Of a stretch of 64,000 nucleotides of DNA, positions 30,720 to 40,444 are shown one piece after another. Under the pieces are notes generated by a model. It made no database searches. It worked only from the letters and a program-made list of their open reading frames with translations, and was not told the DNA's origin. The first letter of the stretch is position 1, and every line of letters starts with the position of its first letter. Both the position numbers and the translations under genes were made by a program. Source of the stretch: Deltaproteobacteria bacterium (GTDB lineage: Bacteria > Desulfobacterota > Desulfuromonadia > Desulfuromonadales > BM103); assembly GCA_024636155.1 (NCBI GenBank), contig JAGXHM010000068.1, positions 1-64,000 of the forward strand. Reading direction: 5' to 3'.

Positions 30720-30748
30720 TTGACAAAGGGTTGGATTTATCCTAACTT
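30720..30748 (+). promoter_or_regulatory. Sigma70-like promoter of the nuo operon
   Basis: TTGACA (30720-30725), a 17-base spacer and TAACTT (30743-30748), about 70 bases before nuoA. Confidence 0.6.
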
Positions 30749-30820
30749 GCAGGCGGCCGAAGTGCCAAAAAGCTATAGCTGCGGCCTCAGAATTTTGTAA
30801 CATCACCTGGCAGGAGGACT

Positions 30821-31183
30821 ATGTTGATGCTGGATAATTATCTACCGATTATCACCCTGATCATTATCGCTGTTTGCTTTTCCATCGGGTCGGTCATCTT
30901 TTCGCGTCTGGTCGGAGAGAAAAAACCATCGGCTGTTAAATTGGCGGCGTACGAGTGCGGGATGCCCCCTGTCGGTTCTGCTCACGCGAAGTTTTCGGTC
31001 AAGTTTTACATCATCGCCATGCTCTTTATCGTTTTTGATATTGAGGTGGTCTTTATGTATCCCTGGGCTGTCATGTTCAAGCGCCTCGGCCTCTTCGGCT
31101 TTGCGGAAATGGGCGTGTTTATTCTGATTCTTCTCGTTGGCTACATATACGTTTGGAAAAAAGGAGCTCTGGAATGGGAGTAG
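30821..31183 (+). CDS. nuoA: NADH-quinone oxidoreductase subunit A
   Basis: A 120-residue, three-helix membrane subunit of complex I with the family motif [20 protein letters not shown] and [12 protein letters not shown]. It lines the quinone-site entrance with NuoH and NuoJ. AGGAGG precedes the start; the first ATG (30821) is only 3 bases away, so the ATG at 30827 (9 bases) may be the main start. Its last 10 bases overlap nuoB. Confidence 0.97.
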   Translation: MLMLDNYLPIITLIIIAVCFSIGSVIFSRLVGEKKPSAVKLAAYECGMPPVGSAHAKFSVKFYIIAMLFIVFDIEVVFMYPWAVMFKRLGLFGFAEMGVFILILLVGYIYVWKKGALEWE

Positions 31184-31680
31184 AGGAATCACTAGGTAAT
31201 AACTTTATTACCACGTCTCTGGACACAATCGTCAACTGGTCCCGTGCCGGTTCTCTCTGGCCTCTGACCTTTGGTCTGGCTTGCTGCGCTATCGAAATGA
31301 TGGCTACCGGTGCCGCCCGTTTTGACCTGGACCGCTTTGGTGTGCTTTTCCGCGCTTCACCGCGCCAGGCTGACGTTATTATTGTCGCCGGAACTGTCAC
31401 CAAGAAGATGGTGCCGGTCATTAAAACCGTGTACGAGCAGATGCCTGAGCCGCGCTACGTTATTGCGATGGGCGCCTGTGCCTGTTCCGGAGGTATCTTT
31501 GATACCTACAGCACTGTACAAGGGGTCGACGAATTCCTGCCGGTTGATGTTTATATCCCGGGTTGTCCTCCTCGTCCGGAAGGTCTGCTGTATGGCATCA
31601 TGAAGCTTCAGGAGCAGATCAAGAGAGAGCGCAATTCGTTTGGTGCTGCCATCGGTGTCGGCGAGCGTATCGCAGGTTGA
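31174..31680 (+). CDS. nuoB: NADH-quinone oxidoreductase subunit B
   Basis: A 168-residue peripheral subunit that holds terminal cluster N2, the direct donor to quinone. It has the tandem-Cys motif [20 protein letters not shown] and [11 protein letters not shown]. The ATG at 31174 is preferred because AAAGGAG lies 7 bases upstream inside nuoA, and [11 protein letters not shown] matches the family start; a further in-frame start 7 codons upstream is unlikely. Confidence 0.97.
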   Translation: MGVEESLGNNFITTSLDTIVNWSRAGSLWPLTFGLACCAIEMMATGAARFDLDRFGVLFRASPRQADVIIVAGTVTKKMVPVIKTVYEQMPEPRYVIAMGACACSGGIFDTYSTVQGVDEFLPVDVYIPGCPPRPEGLLYGIMKLQEQIKRERNSFGAAIGVGERIAG

Positions 31681-31732
31681 TCGCTTTCTCCCGACTGGCA
31701 ACTTTAACCCAGATAGACAGGATGCAACCGTT

Positions 31733-32215
31733 ATGAGTGTACAGGCTGCTGTTGATAAACTGAAAGCCAAGTTTGGCGATACGGTTCTCGAGACCAGCGA
31801 GTTTCGTGGTGAGACCACTGTGGTTGTCAAAAAAGAGGAAATTGTTGCCGTATGCGCTTTCTTGAAAGGCGATCTCGGTTTTAATTTTCTGACAGATCTC
31901 TGTGGCGTTGATTATATGGGGCAGGCGCCTCGCTTCATGGTGGTTTACCAGCTCTACAATATTGGTACCCACATGCGTCTGCGTATTAAAGCCCCGGTAG
32001 AAGAGTCTGATACCACCATAGACACCGTTAGTGGCGTCTGGGCGACAGCCAACTGGTTGGAGCGCGAGTGCTGGGACCTGATGGGGATTACTTTCAATAA
32101 CCATCCCGATCTACGTCGCATCCTGCTGCCAGAAGACTGGGAAGGTCATCCGCTGCGCAAGGATTACCCGGTACAAGGTCCTGACCGCGAGCCTTACCAG
32201 GGTCGAGTGCAGTAA
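31733..32215 (+). CDS. nuoC: NADH-quinone oxidoreductase subunit C
   Basis: A 160-residue, 30-kDa-type subunit of the connecting module (ECWDLMGITFNNHPDLRRIL and the C-terminal GHPLRKDYPVQGPDREPYQ signature). It is separate from NuoD, unlike the fused NuoCD of E. coli. The frame is open 31 codons upstream, but GGAT and the family start favour MSVQAAVDKL at 31733. Confidence 0.95.
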   Translation: MSVQAAVDKLKAKFGDTVLETSEFRGETTVVVKKEEIVAVCAFLKGDLGFNFLTDLCGVDYMGQAPRFMVVYQLYNIGTHMRLRIKAPVEESDTTIDTVSGVWATANWLERECWDLMGITFNNHPDLRRILLPEDWEGHPLRKDYPVQGPDREPYQGRVQ

Positions 32216-32270
32216 GAAGCTTTTCAAGTCAACTCAAGCTTATTCAGAATAGTGACGAGGCAGAAACTAT

Positions 32271-33449
32271 ATGGCGAATTCAGAAACCATGACCATCAAC
32301 ATGGGCCCGCAGCACCCCTCCACTCACGGAGTGTTGCAGCTGGTTCTTGAACTGGATGGCGAGATTATCCGCAAGGCTACGCCACATATCGGCTTTTTGC
32401 ACCGTGGTGTGGAAAAGTTGTCGGAGCATCGCACTTACCATCAGGTGCTGCCCCTGACAGACCGGCTCGATTACCTGGCCCCCATGCACAACAATCTCGG
32501 TTATGTGCTGGCAGTGGAAAAGCTGCTTGGCATCACCGATGAGATCCCTGAGCGCGCTCAGGTAATACGTGTTCTTTTCGCCGAGTTGACCCGTCTCAAA
32601 AGTCATCTGGTCTGGTTGGCGTGTCATGCACTTGATATCGGGGCCATGACGGTGTTCATTTATGCTTTTCGCGAGCGTGAGCACATCATGAACATCTATG
32701 AGAAGGTCTCTGGTGCGCGTATGACCACCAACTATTTCCGCGTTGGTGGCCTTTCTGCTGATCTTCCGGATGGTTTGGAGCAGGAGATTCGTGAATTTGT
32801 CAATTCGATGCCCGGTCATATCGCTACCTATGAAGGACTTCTGACCGGCAACAAAATCTGGCAGAAACGTATTCAGGGTGTCGGCGTGATCAGTGCAGAA
32901 GATGCTATCGATCTTGGCGTCACTGGTCCTTCACTGCGCGGTTCCGGTGTTGATTGGGACCTGCGTCGCGATCAGCCTTACTCCGGTTACGAAAACTATG
33001 ATTTTAACGTTATCGTTGAAGATGGCTGTGATACCTGGGCCCGTTATGTAGCTCGCCTCAAGGAAATGCACGAGTCGTGCAAAATTATCCATCAGGCGCT
33101 CGACAAGTTGAAGCCTGGCCCGGTTCTGGCTGACGCGCCAAAAATCGTCCTACCTGCCAAGAAAGATACCGTTAATACCATTGAAGGCCTGATTCATCAC
33201 TTCAAGATCATCAGCGAAGGCTTCAAGCCTGAAGTTGGTGAAGTTTATGTCGGTGTCGAGAACCCGAAAGGTGAAGTCGGCTTCTATCTTGTTTCCGATG
33301 GATCACCAAGACCGTATCGGATGAAAATCCGTCCGGCCTCATTCATCAACCTCCAGGCCTTGCCCAAGATGTGCGAAGGTTCGATGATTGCTGATGTTGT
33401 GGCTGTTATCGGAACCCTGGACATCGTCCTGGGTGAGATCGATCGCTAA
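32271..33449 (+). CDS. nuoD: NADH-quinone oxidoreductase subunit D
   Basis: A 392-residue, 49-kDa subunit derived from the hydrogenase large subunit and forming the quinone-binding cavity with NuoB. Motifs: MGPQHPSTHGVLQLVLELDGE, the HRGVEK loop (quinone His) and MKIRPASFINLQALPKMCEG at the C-terminus. No cofactor of its own. Full length. Confidence 0.97.
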   Translation: MANSETMTINMGPQHPSTHGVLQLVLELDGEIIRKATPHIGFLHRGVEKLSEHRTYHQVLPLTDRLDYLAPMHNNLGYVLAVEKLLGITDEIPERAQVIRVLFAELTRLKSHLVWLACHALDIGAMTVFIYAFREREHIMNIYEKVSGARMTTNYFRVGGLSADLPDGLEQEIREFVNSMPGHIATYEGLLTGNKIWQKRIQGVGVISAEDAIDLGVTGPSLRGSGVDWDLRRDQPYSGYENYDFNVIVEDGCDTWARYVARLKEMHESCKIIHQALDKLKPGPVLADAPKIVLPAKKDTVNTIEGLIHHFKIISEGFKPEVGEVYVGVENPKGEVGFYLVSDGSPRPYRMKIRPASFINLQALPKMCEGSMIADVVAVIGTLDIVLGEIDR

Positions 33450-33475
33450 TCTGCTGCGAGGAGAAGGAACCAGCC

Positions 33476-33976
33476 ATGAGTGAAGCAGTCGAAGCAAAAG
33501 TGGAAGAGCAGGATATCGATCTGACCGGTGCTAACCAGATTCTCGACAAGTATGTCGACTTCCACGGTGCTCTGATGCCAGCGCTGCAGGAAATCCAGGA
33601 ATTTTACGGTTATATTCCCGAGCCGACCGTACATCTGACCGCCGAGCGTCTGAATATTTACACCAGTCAGATCTACGGGGTGTTGACGTTCTATGCCCAG
33701 TTCCACCTTAAGCCACGCGGTAAATATATCGTCCGTGTCTGCATGGGAACCGCCTGTCACGTCAAGGGCGCTGGCCGGATCGCGGACACGATCAGGGACC
33801 GCTTGGGTATCGTCCATGCCGAGACTACAGAAGATCTCAAGTTTACCGCTGAATACGTGGCCTGCATCGGGGCTTGCGGTATGGCACCGGTCATCATGGT
33901 CAATGATGGTACCTATGGTTCGCTGACAGTCCAGAAGACGGACGAAGTCATCAAAAAATACCAGCAGTTGGATTGA
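33476..33976 (+). CDS. nuoE: NADH-quinone oxidoreductase subunit E
   Basis: A 166-residue, thioredoxin-like [2Fe-2S] subunit (cluster N1a). Cys ligands are in VCMGTACHVKGAG and ACIGACGMAPVIMV. With NuoF and NuoG it forms the NADH-oxidising module. An AAGGA box lies before the ATG; 18 bases to nuoF. Confidence 0.97.
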   Translation: MSEAVEAKVEEQDIDLTGANQILDKYVDFHGALMPALQEIQEFYGYIPEPTVHLTAERLNIYTSQIYGVLTFYAQFHLKPRGKYIVRVCMGTACHVKGAGRIADTIRDRLGIVHAETTEDLKFTAEYVACIGACGMAPVIMVNDGTYGSLTVQKTDEVIKKYQQLD

Positions 33977-33994
33977 TAACTCCCCGAGGATTTT

Positions 33995-35776
33995 ATGGCC
34001 GAAACAGCTGAAAATATCCAAGTACTTATCTGCACCGGAACCGGTGGCTTTGCCTCTGGCGCCCAGAGTGTCATCGATGCTTTTGAAGCCGAGTTTGAGA
34101 AGCAGGGCGTTGCAGCCAAGGTCGGCAAACGCTGTGATATCAAGAAAACCGGTTGCCGTGGGCTGTGTGCCAACGACGTGCTCGTTGATGTCATAATGCC
34201 TGGCCAGGAAGCTGTGACTTACGATTTCGTAACAGCTGAACTGGTGCCGCAGATTGTTGAAGAACACATGCTCAAGAACGAAGCCGTCGAGAAGAAAGTA
34301 GCCGGACCTTACTACAATAAGTTTCTTGAGAAACAACAGCGCATTATCTTCTCTCGCTGCGGAACCATTGATGCCGAGAGTATGGAAGATTTTCTCGCCA
34401 ATAAGGGCTTTACCGGTATCAAGAAGGCCGTGACCATGACTCCTGATGAAGTTATCGAGGAAGTCAAAAAGTCCGGCTTGCGCGGTCGTGGCGGCGGTGG
34501 TTTCCCTACCGGTGTCAAGTGGTCCTTTTGTAAAGCCACGCCAGGTGAGAACAAGTACCTGATCTGTAATGCTGACGAAGGCGACCCAGGCGCGTTTATG
34601 GACCGCTCGGTTCTCGAAGGCGACCCCTACGGTTTGATCGAGGGGATGATGATTGCTGCCTACGCCATTGGTTGCAAGTTCGGTTATGTTTATTGCCGTG
34701 CCGAATACCCGTTGGCGATCAAGCGCTTGCAAAGAGCTATTGATGACTGTACTGAGAAAGGTTATCTCGGTAAAGATTGCATGGGGCTTGGTTTCGAATT
34801 TGAGATGCGTATCAAGGCTGGCGCCGGAGCTTTTGTCTGCGGCGAAGAAACGGCACTGATGGCCTCGATTGAAGGTGAACGTGGCATGTCACGACCCCGC
34901 CCACCCTTCCCGGCAGTAAAAGGTCTGTGGGGCAAGCCGACCAACATTAATAACGTTGAGACTTTCGCTAACGTTTCATACATTTTTTACCACGGTGCGG
35001 ATTGGTATTCTTCAATCGGCACCGAAGGCACCAAGGGTACCAAGATCTTTGCTCTGACCGGCAAGGTCAAGCATACAGGTCTGGTTGAGGTTCCTGCCGG
35101 AACCACGATGAAGGAAGTCATCTACGATGTTTGTGGCGGCATCCTTAACAACCGCAAGTTTAAAGCGGTTCAGGCTGGTGGTCCATCGGGTGGTTGCTTG
35201 CCCGCTGAAGCTCTCGATGCAGAAGTCGATTACGACTCCCTGATCAAGGCTGGAGCCATGATGGGTTCTGGTGGTCTGGTGGTTATGGACGAGACGACCT
35301 GTATGGTCGATATTGCACGTTTCTTCCTTAACTTTACGCGTGTTGAGTCTTGCGGCAAATGTATCCCCTGTCGTATCGGCCTGAAAATCATGCTCGAAAT
35401 CCTTGAGCGGATCACCCAGGGTAAGGGTCGTGAAGGCGATCTCGAATTGCTGGAAAGCATGGCTTACGACATCAAAAAGAGTTCGCTCTGCGGTCTCGGT
35501 CAAACTGCTCCAAATCCGGTTCTCTCGACTCTCCGTTATTTCCGCCACGAATACGAGGCACACATCAGAGAGAAAGAATGTCCGTCGCATGCTTGCAAAC
35601 CACTACTGCATTTCAAAGTTGTTGAAGAGAAATGTAAGAAGTGCGGTATCTGCCCCAAGGTTTGCCCGGTTGATTGCATCGCTTGGGAAAAAGGGCAGGT
35701 TGCTGTGATCGATCGTGAGAGGTGCACGGAGTGTACATCCTGCTACGATGCTTGCCGTTTTATGGCAATCGAATAG
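33995..35776 (+). CDS. nuoF: NADH-quinone oxidoreductase subunit F, extended form
   Basis: A 593-residue subunit, about 150 longer than E. coli NuoF. An N-terminal thioredoxin-like [2Fe-2S] domain (about 1-115; CTGTGG..KRC..TGCRGLC) precedes the NADH/FMN core (GRGGGGFPTGVKW, NADEGDPGAFMDR) and cluster N3 (ESCGKCIPCRIG near 450). The C-terminus adds two [4Fe-4S] motifs, CKKCGICPKVCPVDC and CTECTSCYDAC. This layout resembles the diaphorase subunit of bifurcating hydrogenases and is normal for nuoF in Geobacter relatives, from general knowledge. Confidence 0.96.
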   Translation: MAETAENIQVLICTGTGGFASGAQSVIDAFEAEFEKQGVAAKVGKRCDIKKTGCRGLCANDVLVDVIMPGQEAVTYDFVTAELVPQIVEEHMLKNEAVEKKVAGPYYNKFLEKQQRIIFSRCGTIDAESMEDFLANKGFTGIKKAVTMTPDEVIEEVKKSGLRGRGGGGFPTGVKWSFCKATPGENKYLICNADEGDPGAFMDRSVLEGDPYGLIEGMMIAAYAIGCKFGYVYCRAEYPLAIKRLQRAIDDCTEKGYLGKDCMGLGFEFEMRIKAGAGAFVCGEETALMASIEGERGMSRPRPPFPAVKGLWGKPTNINNVETFANVSYIFYHGADWYSSIGTEGTKGTKIFALTGKVKHTGLVEVPAGTTMKEVIYDVCGGILNNRKFKAVQAGGPSGGCLPAEALDAEVDYDSLIKAGAMMGSGGLVVMDETTCMVDIARFFLNFTRVESCGKCIPCRIGLKIMLEILERITQGKGREGDLELLESMAYDIKKSSLCGLGQTAPNPVLSTLRYFRHEYEAHIREKECPSHACKPLLHFKVVEEKCKKCGICPKVCPVDCIAWEKGQVAVIDRERCTECTSCYDACRFMAIE

Positions 35777-35816
35777 TCATTATTTTTAAGATTATCACTG
35801 ACGATAAGAGGACACG

Positions 35817-38297
35817 ATGGTTAACCTGACAATCGACGGTAAACAGGTCACGATCAGCAAGACGGCGACGCTTTACGAAGCAGCCAAAGAGGCCGGTATA
35901 CATATTCCGGTGCTCTGCTATGCCAAGAAACTATTACCTTATGGTGCTTGCCGGGTCTGCCTGGTGGAAGTTGAGCAGATGAAGGGACGCTTGATCCCCT
36001 CCTGTACCACTCCGGTTGGTGAAGGCATGGTTGTGATCACCAACTCCGAAGAGATCAAGAAGGTCCGTAAGACGGTGATGGAGTTCCTGCTGGTCAACCA
36101 CGTTCTTGATTGCCCGGTTTGCGACAAGGGTGGCGAATGCGATCTTCAGGATCTGACTTACGAGCTCGGGGCGACTTCAAACCGTTTCGAAGGTGAAAAA
36201 TTTGATCTGCCAACCGACGAAGTTAACCCGCTGATTGAACGCAACATGAACCGTTGCGTACTCTGTGGCAAATGTGTGCGCGTCTGCGATGAAATCGTTG
36301 GCTATGGTTCCTACTCATTTATTAATCGTGGTTTTGAGACCAAGATTGCCACGGCGTTTGACCGCGGCCTGGATTGTGAGTTCTGTGGCCAGTGTCTTTC
36401 CATGTGCCCGGTCGGTGCCCTGCTACCGCGGCCATTCAAGTTTAAAGCGCGCCCCTGGCAGTTGAAGGAAGTCGACTCGGTCTGCGGTTACTGCGGTAAT
36501 GGTTGTACCGTGACACTCGGTGTCCTTGGCGATAAAGTTGAGACCATCCGCTTCAACGACAAGATTGGTGTCAACGATGGTAACCTCTGCGTTCGTGGGC
36601 GATTCGGTTACTCCTATGTCAATCATGACGATCGTCTGACCAAGCCGTTGGTACGTAAGGACGGCGAGCTGGTTGAAACGACTTGGGACGAAGCGCTACA
36701 AGTTGTTGCTGACGGTTTGTCAAAGGCCCAGCAAGGGCAGGGCGCAGGCATTCTGTCCGGTGCCCGTCTGACAAATGAAGAGTTTTATGCGCTCAAACAT
36801 GTTGCCAAAACTCTTGGTACAGAGAATCTCGATCATTCCGGTGGCGAATGCTATAAGGGCGTCACCGAAGGGCTGAAAGGGACAATCGGAGTTGCAGCGT
36901 CTACCGCAACTTTCCCGCAAATTGAAAAAGCCGATGTCGTTCTGGCCATTCGTTCTGATTTTTATGAAACCCACCCGGTTGTCGGTATGGTGATTAACCA
37001 GGCTGTTCGCCGCAACGATGCAAAGCTTCTGGTTCTTGGTGACAAGCGTGGCAAGTTGGACAAGCTCCCCGGAGCCAAGACTCTGTTGAGCCAGCCCGGC
37101 TTGGAGCTTGATGTACTCAATGCGATGGCGAAGGTGCTTCTCGACGAAGGTTTGGCCCAAACTGAGGGCGTTGAAGGTGTTGAGGAATTGAAAGCTGCAT
37201 TGGCAGACTTCAGCCCGGCACAGGTCGCTAAGCGTAGTGGCGTAAATGTTGAACTGTTGCAGTCTGCTGCCCGTCAATTGGTTGGTGCTAAAAACGCAGC
37301 CATCCTGATGGCCTATGGCCTGCCTTACCAGGGCTTGAACAAGGAGCTGGCAACAGCAACCGCCAACCTGGCATTGCTGGCAGGCATTCCTGGCCGCGAA
37401 GGCAGTGGCTTGTATCTCTGCGGTGAAAAATCAAATAGCCAGGGAGCCATTGATCTTGGTGTTCTGCCGCAAGGCAGCGGCAAAGGCGCTCAAGCAATGC
37501 TGGGAGCCGCAATTGAAGGCAAGCTGGACGCTCTGTATATTGTCGCCGAAGATCCTTTGAGTAGCTATCCTGATCGTGACAGGACCGCCAAGGCTCTGGA
37601 AAAAGTACCTTTCCTGGTCGTTCAGGATCTGTTCTTGTCGGCCACGGCTCTGCAGGCCGATGTCGTTCTTCCGGCAGCGTCCTTTGCTGAAAAGGATGGC
37701 ACTTTCACCAACGCCGAGCGGCGCATACAACGGGTGCGCCCAGGTATCCCGAGCCCCGGCGAGGCACGGACAGACGGAGCAATCTTTGCCGCTCTTGCTG
37801 GCAAGCTTGGCAGCAAGCTCTCCTTTACCGCTCCAGCATCTATCTTTGCTGAAATCGGCAAAGAGGTCCCGGCATATGCTGAGTTCAGTTTCAGCGAGAT
37901 TGGTCCGCAAGGAGTTGTCTGGGGTGGTGAGACTCTGCAAATTGCCAACCGCAAGGTAGTTTTTGCCGGTGCCGGAGAGACGGTTGATGGTGATTTCAAA
38001 CTTGTGACTGGGAGCGCCCTTTATCACAGCGGCACTGTTTCCACCAAGGCCAAGGGACCGACGGCGGTACTTGACGAAGCCTATGTAGAGCTTAGTCGTG
38101 AAGATGCTAAAGAACTTGCTGTTGTTGATGGCGATCTGGTTAAAGTCGCCGGCAACGGCACTGAACTGAAGCTAAAAGTTAAAGTGGGTAACCGCTTGCC
38201 GAAGGGTGTGCTCTTTGCCCCTTATCATTTTGCCGAGGCACAGGTCAATCGCCTGTACAAAGGTGAAGCGGTGGTTTCGGTCAAAGTCATTAAGTAA
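35817..38297 (+). CDS. nuoG: NADH-quinone oxidoreductase subunit G
   Basis: A 826-residue 75-kDa subunit. N-terminal [2Fe-2S] (CYAKKLLPYGACRVC), the His/Cys-ligated [4Fe-4S] (HVLDCPVCDKGGECDL), two more [4Fe-4S] (CVLCGKCVRVCD, CEFCGQCLSMCP) and a fourth (CGYCGNGC), followed by the molybdopterin-oxidoreductase-like domain (about 270-820) that in complex I lacks the cofactor. It carries electrons from NuoF to NuoI. Full length. Confidence 0.96.
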   Translation: MVNLTIDGKQVTISKTATLYEAAKEAGIHIPVLCYAKKLLPYGACRVCLVEVEQMKGRLIPSCTTPVGEGMVVITNSEEIKKVRKTVMEFLLVNHVLDCPVCDKGGECDLQDLTYELGATSNRFEGEKFDLPTDEVNPLIERNMNRCVLCGKCVRVCDEIVGYGSYSFINRGFETKIATAFDRGLDCEFCGQCLSMCPVGALLPRPFKFKARPWQLKEVDSVCGYCGNGCTVTLGVLGDKVETIRFNDKIGVNDGNLCVRGRFGYSYVNHDDRLTKPLVRKDGELVETTWDEALQVVADGLSKAQQGQGAGILSGARLTNEEFYALKHVAKTLGTENLDHSGGECYKGVTEGLKGTIGVAASTATFPQIEKADVVLAIRSDFYETHPVVGMVINQAVRRNDAKLLVLGDKRGKLDKLPGAKTLLSQPGLELDVLNAMAKVLLDEGLAQTEGVEGVEELKAALADFSPAQVAKRSGVNVELLQSAARQLVGAKNAAILMAYGLPYQGLNKELATATANLALLAGIPGREGSGLYLCGEKSNSQGAIDLGVLPQGSGKGAQAMLGAAIEGKLDALYIVAEDPLSSYPDRDRTAKALEKVPFLVVQDLFLSATALQADVVLPAASFAEKDGTFTNAERRIQRVRPGIPSPGEARTDGAIFAALAGKLGSKLSFTAPASIFAEIGKEVPAYAEFSFSEIGPQGVVWGGETLQIANRKVVFAGAGETVDGDFKLVTGSALYHSGTVSTKAKGPTAVLDEAYVELSREDAKELAVVDGDLVKVAGNGTELKLKVKVGNRLPKGVLFAPYHFAEAQVNRLYKGEAVVSVKVIK

Positions 38298-38394
38298 TTA
38301 ATTAATTGAAAACACCGTGGGTTGGCACTACAGAGTGTGCTGCGGTGGATAGTTGGAACAATAAGATGAATCTGATACGAGGAAGAGGAAGATC

Positions 38395-39462
38395 ATGACG
38401 CCTGAAATGCTGAGCCTCTATAACAGTCCTGGTTTGTTTGTCGGGATAATGCTGGTAAAACTCCTGGTCGTCTTTACGGTCGTAATGCTGACTGTCGCTT
38501 ACGCTACCTGGTGCGAGCGTAAAGTTATCGGCCATATGCAAACCCGTCTTGGGCCGATGCGAACCGGATGGCACGGGCTTTTACAGCCATTTGCCGACGG
38601 TATCAAACTGTTCTTTAAAGAGGACATCATCCCGACCGACGCAATTAAAGTGCCTTTCCTGCTGGCGCCGATGATGATTCTGGTCCCGGCGCTGATCACG
38701 GTTGCCGTTATCCCGTTTGGTCCGGATCTCCATGTGGGTGCATTTCTGATCCCCCAGCAGATCTCGGAACTTAACATCGGTGTTCTGTACATCCTGGCTT
38801 TTGCTGGTCTCGGTGTTTACGGAATTGTTCTGGCTGGCTGGTCGTCTAACAGCAAGTACTCTCTGCTCGGCGGCGTCCGTGCTTCAGCCCAGATGATTTC
38901 GTATGAATTGGCGGCCGGATTGTCGATCATCGCAATTTTCATGCTCTCAGAAACACTCAGTCTGCGTGAAATTGTTGCCTTGCAGCAGCAGAGTCTCTGG
39001 GGCGTCTTTTCGTTTGTACCAAACTGGTATGTCTTCACCCAGCCGCTGGCCTTTTGCCTCTTTATCGTAACCGGCCTGGCTGAGATCAACCGGACCCCGT
39101 TTGATATGCCAGAAGCTGAGAGCGAGCTGGTTTCCGGCTTCTGTACTGAGTATTCCTCAATGAAGTATGCTCTTTTCTTCATGGCAGAATACGCCAACAT
39201 GATTGTTATCTCGGCCATTGCAGTCACGCTCTTTCTCGGTGGTTGGAGCGCGCCGCTAAACATTGCCATCTTCACCATGATTCCTGGTTTCGTCTGGTTG
39301 CTGGCAAAAATATACTTCCTGATGTTCTGTTTCATGTGGTTGCGTGCCACTTTCCCCCGTGTTCGCTACGACCAATTGATGCGACTGGGTTGGAAAGTTC
39401 TGTTGCCGTTGGCGCTGGCCAATGTATTGGTTACCGGCTTCGTCGTCGTGATTTTGCAATAA
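38395..39462 (+). CDS. nuoH: NADH-quinone oxidoreductase subunit H
   Basis: A 355-residue, eight-helix membrane subunit at the interface to the peripheral arm. Family motifs TWCERKVIGHMQTRLGPMRTG, EINRTPFDMPEAESELVSGF and the GWKVLLPLAL C-terminus. Forms the quinone chamber and first proton path. GAGGAAGAGGAAG lies before the ATG. Confidence 0.97.
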   Translation: MTPEMLSLYNSPGLFVGIMLVKLLVVFTVVMLTVAYATWCERKVIGHMQTRLGPMRTGWHGLLQPFADGIKLFFKEDIIPTDAIKVPFLLAPMMILVPALITVAVIPFGPDLHVGAFLIPQQISELNIGVLYILAFAGLGVYGIVLAGWSSNSKYSLLGGVRASAQMISYELAAGLSIIAIFMLSETLSLREIVALQQQSLWGVFSFVPNWYVFTQPLAFCLFIVTGLAEINRTPFDMPEAESELVSGFCTEYSSMKYALFFMAEYANMIVISAIAVTLFLGGWSAPLNIAIFTMIPGFVWLLAKIYFLMFCFMWLRATFPRVRYDQLMRLGWKVLLPLALANVLVTGFVVVILQ

Positions 39463-39495
39463 ACTGTTACCTTTGAGTCTTTAAGAGGTCTGATC

Positions 39496-39891
39496 ATGTT
39501 CAAAGAATTTGCCAAAGGTCTGAGCATTACCTTCAAACACCTGCTTCCTGGTCATTCAACGACAGTGCAGTATCCGACTGTCAAGCTTAAGACGTCTGAC
39601 CGGTTTCGTGGACTGCATCGGTTGGTTCCTTCTCAGGATCGCGAAAAGTGTGTCGCCTGTTACCTTTGCCCGACTGTTTGTCCTGCAAAGTGTATAACGG
39701 TTGAGTCCGCGGAAAACGAAAAAGGCGAGAAATACCCTAAAGTTTACACGATTGATATGCTGCGTTGTATCTTCTGCGGCTACTGCGTGGAAGCCTGCCC
39801 GGTAGAAGCTATCGAGATGACAGGAAACTATGAACTGGCCAATTACAAGCGTGAAGATTTTCAGTTCACCAAGCAGCGGCTGCTGAAGTAA
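39496..39891 (+). CDS. nuoI: NADH-quinone oxidoreductase subunit I
   Basis: A 131-residue ferredoxin-like subunit with two [4Fe-4S] motifs, CVACYLCPTVCPAKC and CIFCGYCVEACPVEA (clusters N6a/N6b), bridging NuoG to NuoB. Amphipathic N-terminus lies on the membrane. AAGAGG precedes the ATG. Confidence 0.97.
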   Translation: MFKEFAKGLSITFKHLLPGHSTTVQYPTVKLKTSDRFRGLHRLVPSQDREKCVACYLCPTVCPAKCITVESAENEKGEKYPKVYTIDMLRCIFCGYCVEACPVEAIEMTGNYELANYKREDFQFTKQRLLK

Positions 39892-39912
39892 GCCTAGAGG
39901 AGCGTAGAACTC

Positions 39913-40416
39913 ATGGAGATAATCTTTTTCTATCTGGTTGCTTTGGTTGCTGTGGTTTCCGGATTTCTGGTGATCCGTTGCCAGAGCCCAATAAACAGCG
40001 GGCTCGGTCTGGTTAATACCTTTTTCTGCCTGGCAATATTCTATGTCATGCTGCATGCCCCGTTTATGGCGGCGGTGCAGATCATGGTTTATGCCGGGGC
40101 AATCATGGTCCTGATCCTGTTCGTCATCATGCTGCTTAATCTCGGTGCGGAAGCGCGTCACCGCTATACCAAGGGGATCGTTTGGTCGAGCATCGCCAGC
40201 CTGATGATTCTGGCCAATGTGATCTTCTTTATCAAGCGTGGCCGTGTTACCGGTGCCGAAGGAGATATTACTGCTTTCGCAGTTGAAAGCTTTGGCCATA
40301 CCGAGTTAATTGGCAAGGCGATCTTCACCGAGTTTCTGCTGCCATTTGAAATTGCCTCCATTCTCTTGCTGGTGGCGATTGTTGGCGCGGTAGTACTCGC
40401 TAAAAAAGAAGTTTAA
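39913..40416 (+). CDS. nuoJ: NADH-quinone oxidoreductase subunit J
   Basis: A 167-residue, five-helix membrane subunit with QIMVYAGAIMVLILFVIMLL, the helix that contains the flexible pi-bulge in complex I structures, and a C-terminal IASILLLVAIVGAVVLAKKE. Confidence 0.96.
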   Translation: MEIIFFYLVALVAVVSGFLVIRCQSPINSGLGLVNTFFCLAIFYVMLHAPFMAAVQIMVYAGAIMVLILFVIMLLNLGAEARHRYTKGIVWSSIASLMILANVIFFIKRGRVTGAEGDITAFAVESFGHTELIGKAIFTEFLLPFEIASILLLVAIVGAVVLAKKEV

Positions 40417-40444
40417 AACGTAGCGGATTACAGGAGACATACTA

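Noticed and set aside
33446-34732. 428-codon open frame on the minus strand opposite nuoE and nuoF
   Set aside because: Fully antisense to two well-conserved genes; it is a codon-bias shadow of them.
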